DNA of 12,913 nt. Source: Chloroflexota bacterium (GTDB taxonomy: Bacteria > Chloroflexota > UBA5177 > JANWHV01). A program made the translations under genes and the position numbers. The notes beneath the pieces were generated by a model. It saw only the letters and a program-made list of their open reading frames with translations, was not told the DNA's origin and did not search any database. Below are positions 1 through 7,013 of this stretch, in pieces (position 1 is the stretch's first letter; the number at the start of each line of letters is the position of its first letter). The DNA lies in the NCBI GenBank assembly GCA_025450375.1, contig JANWHO010000040.1, positions 1 to 12,913 on the forward strand. The letters run 5' to 3'.

Positions 1-113
1 ACAAAACCATCGCCGGTGAGTACGTGGGTGATCTGCAGGCGCAAGGCCGAATTGGCATGGGCCACCAGGATGTCGGCGCTCGCTCGTGCGGAGGGGCTGC
101 TAGCGGCCTCCAC
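1..113 (-). CDS. Receiver-like protein, N-terminal fragment (runs off left edge)
   Basis: An open minus-strand frame begins with a GTG at 113 and continues to the window edge, giving 37 visible residues. GGAGG lies six bases before the GTG, which decides the start; the in-frame stop at 219-221 and the lack of any ATG leave few alternatives. After a short Ala/Ser-rich tail, residues 14-37 (DILVAHANSALRLQ, then ITHVLTGDGF) match the first beta strand and helix of response-regulator receiver domains, usually of the form ILVVDDDPALRxLLxxVLExxGF. The acidic pair that normally binds Mg2+ is replaced by His19-Ala20, so it may be a degenerate receiver. The output domain is outside the window. The receiver call rests on about 24 residues and is moderate; the reading of the ORF itself is firmer because of the ribosome binding site. 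Confidence 0.5.
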   Translation of the reverse strand, partial: MEAASSPSARASADILVAHANSALRLQITHVLTGDGF

Positions 114-119
114 TACTCG

Positions 120-124
120 CCTCC
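120..124 (-). promoter_or_regulatory. Ribosome binding site for the receiver-like gene
   Basis: GGAGG on the minus strand, six bases before the GTG at 113. It fixes the start of a gene that has no ATG. Confidence 0.55.
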
Positions 125-217
125 GATACCGCACTACATTGATAGCCGTGATCCCGCCGGACACCAATGCATGCGGGGCGGGCTCGTTCGAAGGGGAAAA
201 CAAGCGCGTCTTGGGGC

Positions 218-246
218 ATTATACATCAACCTTCGGCAATGTAACA
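218..246 (-). promoter_or_regulatory. Putative sigma-70-type promoter for the receiver-like gene
   Basis: A perfect TATAAT (223 to 218 on the minus strand) stands out in GC-rich DNA. At 17 bases spacing the -35 hexamer would be TGTTAC (246-241), a poor match to TTGACA. Transcription would start near 211 and leave a leader of roughly 98 bases before the GTG at 113. The rest of the stretch 114-402 holds no convincing gene, only this promoter and the hairpin at 329-359. Confidence 0.45.
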
Positions 247-328
247 GCATCTGGTGTATAGCAGGTCCAACAGAGCGGATCCGAAGTTGGGATATGCCAA
301 ACCAGAAGCCGCGCATGCTCCCTGGCCT

Positions 329-359
329 GCCATCACGCATACGATACATGCATGATGGC
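329..359 (-). terminator. Stem-loop downstream of fumC (terminator candidate)
   Basis: The two 12-base arms (329-340 and 348-359) pair fully in minus-strand RNA with one G-U wobble, around a 7-base loop. The element starts 43 bases past the fumC stop. No run of U follows the stem, so it is not a textbook intrinsic terminator. It could be a factor-assisted terminator or an mRNA 3' end stabiliser separating fumC from the receiver-like gene. Confidence 0.5.
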
Positions 360-402
360 TGGTTGGGGGAGAGGATCGGTGGAGAAGCCGGGAAATGGTG
401 GG

Positions 403-1818
<1,416 letters not shown>

Positions 1819-1823
1819 GCGAG

Positions 1824-1828
1824 CCTCC
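1824..1828 (-). promoter_or_regulatory. Ribosome binding site deciding the fumC start
   Basis: GGAGG on the minus strand, five bases before the GTG at 1818. The upstream ATG codons at 1842 and 1905 lack a comparable site. Confidence 0.6.
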
Positions 1829-1915
1829 GGTTTTCGGGCCATGCCGGTTGGGAATCCCCGGTGGAAAAGGCCATGGGACCGCCCGCTCGTCGGACGTAAA
1901 GGCATGCCGAAATGT

Positions 1916-1944
1916 AGTATAGCCCGCGCCCCTAAACGCCGAAC
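1916..1944 (-). promoter_or_regulatory. Possible fumC promoter
   Basis: TATACT (1921 to 1916, minus strand) is a five-of-six match to the -10 consensus in the gap after the HD-GYP gene. The -35 position (GTTCGG at 17 bases spacing) is weak. It would allow fumC to be transcribed independently of the genes upstream, with a leader of about 90 bases. Confidence 0.3.
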
Positions 1945-1962
1945 TTCCCGGGGGCCTCCGAC

Positions 1963-2940
1963 TCAGGGGATGAGGTCGGTGGCGCTCAGGGCGGAGAGGA
2001 TACGGGTGTACTTGGGGTCGAATTGGCGGCCAATGCTCACCCGCAGTTCGGCGATCGCCTCCTCGGGCGTCCGTGCCTCCTGGTAGGGTCGGCCAACGCG
2101 GATAGCCTCGTAGGCGTCGGCCAGCCCGACCAATTGGGCATGGGCGGGGATCGCGGTCCCCAGCAGCCGATCGGGGTAGCCGCCGCCGTCCCAGTGTTCA
2201 TGGTGATGACGTATCGCCGGCGCCACTCCGACCAAGCGGGGCGCATCGCGCACGATGCGTTCACCAACCGTGGGATGCAGGCGCATGAGGCCCCATTCCT
2301 GGGGGGAAAGCGGCCCCTCCTTCCGCAGCACCTCCACGGGAACGGTCACCTTGCCCACGTCATGCAGGAGGGCGCCAAGTTCCAGCACCAGGAGATCGGC
2401 GGGTGAGAGGCCGGCAGCCGTCCCCAATGCGTGCGCCAGACGACGCACCACTCGTGAATGGCGGGCGGTCGCGGGATCGTGGACGGCCAGCATCCGCACC
2501 ATGGCATCGGCGGCGGCATGCATGGCGGCCAGCCGATCGATCGAGGCGGCGAGCAGGGCTTCAACATGGGAGGCATAGGCGCGCGCGAATTTGAGATAGG
2601 CGCCGCGGAAGCCGCTCTTGCCCGGATCGCAGTAGAGCAAGAAGGCCCCGAGTGTATCGTCCACGCCATGAATCGGTGAGGCGACGACTCCGGATTGGAA
2701 GAGCGGCTGGCCGCTTTCCGCTACCTGCAGGGCAAGGGAGATCCAGGGCTGGTGCGCGCAACGCGCGCTCGCCAAGACATGAGGCTCGGATCGAGCGGAC
2801 AATACCACGAGCCTGGCCCCGTTACCGACCCCGGCAGCCTCGGTCACCACTGCCCGCACCTGGGGCAACAACTCGGGGTCGCGTTCCCACGATGACGCGG
2901 CAAGCGACGAAGGGGAGTTAGCCCGCGACAGCACTGGCAT
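1963..2940 (-). CDS. GAF-like/HD-GYP domain protein, probable c-di-GMP phosphodiesterase
   Basis: HD-GYP proteins hydrolyse cyclic di-GMP at a di- or tri-iron site. With the ATG at 2940 the product has 325 residues. Residues 25-135 look like a GAF-type sensor (LGAFLLYCDP region followed by a linking helix). Residues 145-315 form the HD-GYP domain: His161, the His193-Asp194 pair with Lys197, His222, the His245-247 run, DGGGYP at 251-256 and Asp275 in LADAYEA. All expected metal-binding positions appear intact. No transmembrane segment is seen. The frame stays open up to 3114, but the extra residues lie inside the preceding small gene and look like its shadow. The start overlaps that gene by 23 bases and has no clear ribosome binding site, so translational coupling is likely. 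The ligand of the GAF-like part is unknown. Domain call strong; activity inferred. Confidence 0.88.
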   Translation of the reverse strand: MPVLSRANSPSSLAASSWERDPELLPQVRAVVTEAAGVGNGARLVVLSARSEPHVLASARCAHQPWISLALQVAESGQPLFQSGVVASPIHGVDDTLGAFLLYCDPGKSGFRGAYLKFARAYASHVEALLAASIDRLAAMHAAADAMVRMLAVHDPATARHSRVVRRLAHALGTAAGLSPADLLVLELGALLHDVGKVTVPVEVLRKEGPLSPQEWGLMRLHPTVGERIVRDAPRLVGVAPAIRHHHEHWDGGGYPDRLLGTAIPAHAQLVGLADAYEAIRVGRPYQEARTPEEAIAELRVSIGRQFDPKYTRILSALSATDLIP

Positions 2941-3172
2941 GATGAACCGGACCGGACGTGCTTCCATACAGACGCGGCAAGAGAGCGGAGGCGAAGGCGC
3001 GCAGATCGGCGGCGCGAATATCGGCCACGATCTCAGCGTCGGCGGGCGCGATGCCAAAGCGAAGCGCGGTGGCGCGTGGGTCGCGCAGCAAGGCGTGTGT
3101 GAAACCGGCGTCAACGGCGGCGGCGCCGATCATTTGTTCGTATCCAGCATGGATGGTCGGTGACGGAGACAT
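2918..3172 (-). CDS. Small NHLP-clan/Os1348-like protein, RiPP-precursor-like
   Basis: 84 residues from the ATG at 3172, with AGGAAG a few bases upstream; the frame extends to 3292, but the added part is low in quality and lacks a ribosome binding site. Residues 10-68 follow the pattern of small NHLP (nitrile hydratase-like leader peptide) clan proteins such as the Os1348 and Franean1_4349 groups: an Ala-rich helix, a phenylalanine (Phe24), ALLRDPRATALRFG, then IRAADLRAFASALL. In that clan the domain often acts as the leader of a ribosomal peptide natural product, but standalone copies of unknown role are common in Chloroflexota. The tail (STSGPVHHASAVAG) is Ser/Thr/His-rich and could be a core peptide, yet no maturation enzyme or exporter is in the window. 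The gene overlaps the HD-GYP gene, suggesting joint expression. Family assignment is from memory of the pattern and is moderate. Confidence 0.55.
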   Translation of the reverse strand: MSPSPTIHAGYEQMIGAAAVDAGFTHALLRDPRATALRFGIAPADAEIVADIRAADLRAFASALLPRLYGSTSGPVHHASAVAG

Positions 3173-3284
3173 TTCACTTCCTATTCGGTGGTCGATTGTG
3201 CTACTGTATTGAACGAGAATCATGGATGTGGCCATGGATCGGAATGGCTTGCCAGTATGCTTCCGCTTCTCAAGAACGTGGGGA

Positions 3285-3551
3285 CTAGCCAACCAGGGGG
3301 CCGCTGCCCGTATTCACGGATCTGGCCATGAGGGGACCGCTACCCGTGTTCACGGAGGCAACCAGGGGACCACTGCCCGTGTTCACCGAGGCTGCCATCA
3401 GGGGGCCGCTACCCGTGTTCACGGAGGCTGACATGACATGCCGAGCGGCGTGAACGCCGTCCGCGCCGCCAGAGACGCCGACTCCGTGGAGGCAGCTAAC
3501 AGCACCCAGGGTCACGACAGCGGCGGCGATGGCGCGGCGAATCTTAAGCAC
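3285..3551 (-). CDS. Secreted tandem-repeat peptide precursor (four SVNTGSGPL copies)
   Basis: An 88-residue product starting at GTG 3551, supported by AAGGAG seven bases upstream. Residues 1-26 look like a signal peptide: a basic start (MLKIRR), then a hydrophobic stretch from Ala7 to about Val26. A type I signal peptidase site is plausible after Ala35 (VHA, then ARH); Cys20 in GAVSC is a weak lipobox alternative. The rest is four exact copies of SVNTGSGPL at residues 43-51, 55-63, 66-74 and 78-86, separated by MAA, VA and MAR and ending with VG. No known family is recognised. The layout (export signal plus identical short units with short Ala/Met/Val linkers) resembles polyprotein-type pheromone precursors. 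The gene is divergent from the ATPase/TPR/BTAD regulator and precedes the NHLP-like and HD-GYP genes on the same strand. Being a real gene is well supported; a signalling role is inference. Confidence 0.75.
   Translation of the reverse strand: MLKIRRAIAAAVVTLGAVSCLHGVGVSGGADGVHAARHVMSASVNTGSGPLMAASVNTGSGPLVASVNTGSGPLMARSVNTGSGPLVG
3294..3425 (-). repeat. Four in-frame 27-bp tandem repeats encoding SVNTGSGPL
   Basis: Units lie at 3399-3425, 3363-3389, 3330-3356 and 3294-3320, with starts spaced 36, 33 and 36 bases, always in frame. Across the four units six of nine codons differ at the third base (TCC/TCG, AAC/AAT, GGT/GGC, AGC/AGT, GGC/GGT, CTG/CTC) and no amino acid changes. On the plus strand each unit also holds a version of the short inverted repeat CCGTGTTCACGG, perfect in two copies and broken in two. 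Confidence 0.9.
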
Positions 3552-3558
3552 GAGGTTT

Positions 3559-3564
3559 CTCCTT
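3559..3564 (-). promoter_or_regulatory. Ribosome binding site of the repeat-peptide gene
   Basis: AAGGAG on the minus strand, seven bases before the GTG at 3551. It is the main evidence that the non-ATG start is used. Confidence 0.7.
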
Positions 3565-3804
3565 GGTTAGTGGTGATAAACACACAACGGCATGACCCAG
3601 CGAGGGAACGAGGACGCCCGGAGACAGTGCGGTGGGGTGTCAATTGAAGATGCGGGACGACGAGGCGTTGATCGAGGTACGCAATGGGAACGAAGGACAC
3701 GGACCAGGAAGGTTGCAACTGCTGCCTGGCCGCATGCCAAGTCCGTTCTTTTATGCTCTCCAATCACTCGTATGTATCAAGCAGAAGCAGCATACCATGA
3801 CGAT

Positions 3805-3823
3805 CCTGTGTTCACCCTGTGTT
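3805..3823 (+). promoter_or_regulatory. Direct repeat CCTGTGTT with 11-bp period, possible operator
   Basis: CCTGTGTT occurs at 3805-3812 and again at 3816-3823, 37-55 bases before the regulator's start codon. Direct repeats about one helical turn apart are the known binding mode of SARP-type winged-helix proteins, the class found in the regulator itself, so autoregulation is possible. The core GTGTTCAC (3808-3815) also occurs three times in the repeat region of the peptide gene. Confidence 0.35.
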
Positions 3824-3859
3824 GGTTTCAAGAGGGAGTAGGGTTCAGCAAGGTAGATT

Positions 3860-6800
3860 ATGAGCGTCTTGGAGCAGTGGCCGGCAGCAAAAATCACGCC
3901 GCCCCGCCTCTCACGGCTGGCATCACGGCCGCGTTTGGTTGCCCCCCTCCATGCCGCGGCCCGCGAGGGACAGGTGATTCTCCTTGTGGCCCCCGGCGGT
4001 TCGGGGAAGACCACGCTGGTGGCGGACTGGGCGAGTCAGACCGCCATGCCGGTGGCCTGGTATGCCCTGGACCAGGGTGATCGTGATACCCGGCGGATGG
4101 TGGCGGGAATCATCGCCGCCGTCGCGCGAGTCCTTCCCGAATACACGGACGGAGCGGCGCGGGTGATCAGCGGCGGCGGCTCGGAAATTGCCGCCCTGGG
4201 ATCACTGTTGGGGGCCCTGGCGGACACACCACTTGCCCTGGTCCTGGATGACTTCCATCTGCTGGATGACTTGCCCGAGGCGACCACCTTGTGGGAACAC
4301 CTCCTGCGCCATCGCCGTCCTACCTTTTGCCTGGCGATTCTCTCGCGCACGGTGCCGATCCTCAGCTTCGCCATGCTGGCCGCCACCGGTGATCTCCTGG
4401 GGATTGGGCGGGCCGAATTAGGGTTCGATGAGGCGGAGGCGGCGGATCTCTTGGCTATCCATGGCCTGGATACCGAGGAGGCGGCCCGTTACGCGGCCCA
4501 AAGTGATGGCTGGGCCATGGGCGTCTTGTTGTTCGCTCGCGCGGCGCCCGGGGGGATGCGGTTCCTGCATAATCGATCCGATCTGCTCCTCGATCAACTG
4601 GGGGCCCAGATGCTGGCCCCGTTGCCGGTCAAACTCCGCCGCTTCATTCTGGAGAGCGCCGCGTTGGGCCCGGTAACCGCCGCCGAGGCCGATGCCATTC
4701 TGGCTCGTACCGGCAGCGCCACCCTCTTCGCCGAGGCATTGTCGCGCGATCTCTTTTTAATCCGCGAGGAAGCGGTCTTCCGCTACCACGATCTCTTCGC
4801 CGACTATTTCAGCGCGCTGCTTGGTAAAGAGGATCCCCAGCGGCTCCGCGCGATTCAACATGCCGCGACCAGGTGGTGGCTTGAGCGACAAGAACTGACC
4901 AGAGCCCTGGAGATGATCGCGTCACTTGAGGATTGGCCTCTGCTTGCCGCTACCCTGGAGAAGCAGCGGTACGCGCTCTGGGAACAGCGGCTCTGGGGCA
5001 CCATCCTTACCTTTGTCGATCGGCTGCCGCCTCGGTACCGGACAGCCGGACTGCTCGCGCTCGGCGGGAATGCTCGGTTGGCGCGCGGTGACTATCAGGA
5101 AGCGCTGGCTTTTGCCGATGGAGGGAAAAGCGCCGCCACGAACGAGGCTGATTGGCTCAGCCCGGCCTTCCTCCATGCCGAGATACTTCTTCTCTCCGGG
5201 CGCTACCTTGAGGCGGTTGCCGGCGCCGAGGCCGCCCTCGCGGTGGCCCGGCGAGTGGGGAACGCGCAAGCCACGGTTCGCCTTCTGGAAGTGCGGGGAG
5301 CGGCACGGCTGGATATGGGCCAGTTTCAGGAGGGCCGCGAGGATCTGCTGGCCGCCTTGGCTGGATACCGCGACAGCGGTAATCCGGTACGAGAAGGACG
5401 CGCCCATTTTATTCTCGCCAGTAAGCTCATCGACGCCGGCTACATACGCGAGGCCGAGGGCCATCTGGCTCGGGCCGGCGGGCTGTGGCGGCAAGGTGAT
5501 AACCGGCCCATGGTGGCATACCTCAACAATAGCTGGGCCCTCTTTTATTTGTGTACGGGGGATCAAGAGGCCGCGCGCTCGCGCGCCGAACAGGCGCTCG
5601 CGCTGGCCCGCGAGTGTGGAGATCCGGCGGCGGAATGCGCGGCAATGGTCACGCTGGCCGAAGCATTAATCGCGGCCGGCCATTCCGTCGAGGCGGATCA
5701 CTACGCGGCCACGGCAGTCGAGATGAGTGAGCGGCTGGGGATGGGCACCGCGCTCAACGCGGCCACTCAGGCGCGGATTCGGATCGCCGTGGTCCGGCGC
5801 GACCGGACCGGGGCGCGGAAACTGATTGAAGACGCGCGGCCACTGGCGGTAACGCCGGTGGATAACGCGCTGCTGGATTTGCTGGAGGGGATGGCGGCCC
5901 TCCGCTCGCGGGCGCTCGGACGGTCTATCGTGCTCCTTGAGCGGGCGGAGGACCGGCTCCTAGCGGTCAATCGGCATCACTATGCCGCCCGCGCCTGCTT
6001 GCTCCGCGCCGAGGCGCTATTGGCCAGCGGCACATCGAGTAAGGCGGAAAACGCGCTCAATAGGATGACGGACCTCATGATGCCGCTGGGATGCGAGGCA
6101 TTCTTGTGGCCAGTGGCCCGGGTGACCCGTCAGGTGCTGAGCGAGCGCCATCTGTTGCGGCGCCTCCGTCGAGATACCCGGCAGTTACTTGACCGGATGG
6201 CCGGGGCCGTGCCAACCCTAAGCCTTGTCCTGCCCAGCGACGAGGAAGATCACGCGCCGGCCTTGCGCCTTTCGCCCTTTGGCGAGGGGCTGATCATGCT
6301 GGGCGATCAGCGGATCAGCAATACCGCCCTCCCGCCCAAGGCGCGCGAGGCCCTGTTCTACGTCGCCCGCTCTCAGGGATCGACCTCTCGGGATCGCCTG
6401 CTGGAGGCCCTGTGGGAAGATGCGCCAAATGGATCACGAGAGCTGTGGGATGCAACCCGCCATATCCGGCGGATGCTGGGGAAGCAGAGTTGGACGATTC
6501 GGGGAGGGGTCTATTCCATCGCCTTGCCCCTGGTGGATAAAGGCAGGCTGTTTCAGGACGCCGCCGGCCGCGCGCTGATGAAGGGAGCGGTCATGGAACG
6601 ATTGGCGGCGGGCGAGAAAGCCATGGCCCTGGTGGAAGCGGGAGGGTATCTGGAGTGGTGCGAGAGCCTCTGGGTCTCCGACGAACGGGTCCGCATCCAG
6701 CGTCTGGCGGTCGACACCTGCCTGGCCCTGGCAACCGTGTACAAGGAACTGAACCGGAACGATGACGCGGTGGGGGCCTGCAAACGGGCCATTGCCCTGG

Positions 6801-6973
6801 AACCGCTGGAGGAAGCCCCGCGGATGACCCTGATTCGCCTCCTAACCGCACGGGGCCGGATGGTCGCCGCCCGGCAAGAGTACCAGGAGTACCATGCCCT
6901 CGCCCGCGAGGAACTGGGGATGGAACCCTCCTCCGCGTTGCGCCGCTTGGTCGCCAAGCTGCCCGGAGCGTGA
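3860..6973 (+). CDS. MalT-like ATPase/TPR regulator with C-terminal winged helix and BTAD domain
   Basis: A 1037-residue predicted cytosolic transcription activator. Residues 10-60 are typical of MalT/LAL proteins (KITPPRL, then the P-loop GGSGKTT at 46-52 and ADW); Walker B is LALVLDD at 125-131. Residues about 160-340 fit the helical part of a STAND NTPase. Residues about 340-760 are rich in TPR-like helix pairs with repeated Ala/Leu/Glu patterns. Residues about 800-885 form an OmpR/SARP-type winged helix (ALPPKAREALFYVARSQG, SRDRLLEALW, RHIRRMLG, RGGVYSI). Residues about 888-1037 are a BTAD domain ending in ELGMEPSSALRRL. STAND regulators normally bind ATP, and ligand binding to the repeat region triggers oligomerisation. 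The start at 3860 follows an in-frame TAG immediately upstream codon-wise. It is divergent from the peptide gene and convergent with the M20 gene. Architecture is clear; the ligand is unknown. Confidence 0.92.
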   Translation: MSVLEQWPAAKITPPRLSRLASRPRLVAPLHAAAREGQVILLVAPGGSGKTTLVADWASQTAMPVAWYALDQGDRDTRRMVAGIIAAVARVLPEYTDGAARVISGGGSEIAALGSLLGALADTPLALVLDDFHLLDDLPEATTLWEHLLRHRRPTFCLAILSRTVPILSFAMLAATGDLLGIGRAELGFDEAEAADLLAIHGLDTEEAARYAAQSDGWAMGVLLFARAAPGGMRFLHNRSDLLLDQLGAQMLAPLPVKLRRFILESAALGPVTAAEADAILARTGSATLFAEALSRDLFLIREEAVFRYHDLFADYFSALLGKEDPQRLRAIQHAATRWWLERQELTRALEMIASLEDWPLLAATLEKQRYALWEQRLWGTILTFVDRLPPRYRTAGLLALGGNARLARGDYQEALAFADGGKSAATNEADWLSPAFLHAEILLLSGRYLEAVAGAEAALAVARRVGNAQATVRLLEVRGAARLDMGQFQEGREDLLAALAGYRDSGNPVREGRAHFILASKLIDAGYIREAEGHLARAGGLWRQGDNRPMVAYLNNSWALFYLCTGDQEAARSRAEQALALARECGDPAAECAAMVTLAEALIAAGHSVEADHYAATAVEMSERLGMGTALNAATQARIRIAVVRRDRTGARKLIEDARPLAVTPVDNALLDLLEGMAALRSRALGRSIVLLERAEDRLLAVNRHHYAARACLLRAEALLASGTSSKAENALNRMTDLMMPLGCEAFLWPVARVTRQVLSERHLLRRLRRDTRQLLDRMAGAVPTLSLVLPSDEEDHAPALRLSPFGEGLIMLGDQRISNTALPPKAREALFYVARSQGSTSRDRLLEALWEDAPNGSRELWDATRHIRRMLGKQSWTIRGGVYSIALPLVDKGRLFQDAAGRALMKGAVMERLAAGEKAMALVEAGGYLEWCESLWVSDERVRIQRLAVDTCLALATVYKELNRNDDAVGACKRAIALEPLEEAPRMTLIRLLTARGRMVAARQEYQEYHALAREELGMEPSSALRRLVAKLPGA

Positions 6974-7013
6974 GTCAGGAGAGGCCGCTCCGAGTAGTGG
7001 GCCGCGGTGGGGT

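Larger units (their letters stand above)
3552..3859. other. Divergent intergenic region between peptide and regulator genes
   Basis: This 308-base stretch must carry promoters for both the minus-strand peptide gene and the plus-strand regulator. Seen in it: the peptide gene's ribosome binding site (AAGGAG, 3564 to 3559); a perfect TTGACA on the minus strand (3643-3638) that has no acceptable -10 box at 16-18 bases; an 8-bp palindrome GTTGCAAC (3712-3719); TATGTA at 3771-3776 as a possible plus-strand -10; and a spaced direct repeat at 3805-3823. No convincing small gene was found on either strand. Confidence 0.5.

Noticed and set aside
2941..3114. N-terminal extension of the HD-GYP frame up to 3114
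   Set aside because: The extra 58 residues are Pro/Cys-rich, lie inside the NHLP-like gene and have no domain match; the ATG at 2940 is more sensible.
3285..3430. CRISPR-like or minisatellite array
   Set aside because: Units are 27 bp with gaps of only 6-9 bp and an in-frame period of 33-36, and variation is limited to third codon positions. This fits a coding repeat, not a CRISPR array.
3638..3643. Perfect TTGACA on the minus strand upstream of the peptide gene
   Set aside because: At 16-18 bases spacing the -10 position reads CGGGCG or similar, so it is not a convincing sigma-70 promoter on its own.
3784..3815. Minus-strand GTG frame reading VNTGSSWYAASA, similar to the start of the repeat unit
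   Set aside because: Only 12 codons, preceded by a stop four codons earlier and lacking a ribosome binding site; the similarity to VNTGS is most simply explained by the shared GTGTTCAC 8-mer.
3592..4080. Plus-strand frame of 162 codons across the divergent region
   Set aside because: It overlaps the regulator start in another frame, has no ribosome binding site and gives a low-complexity product.
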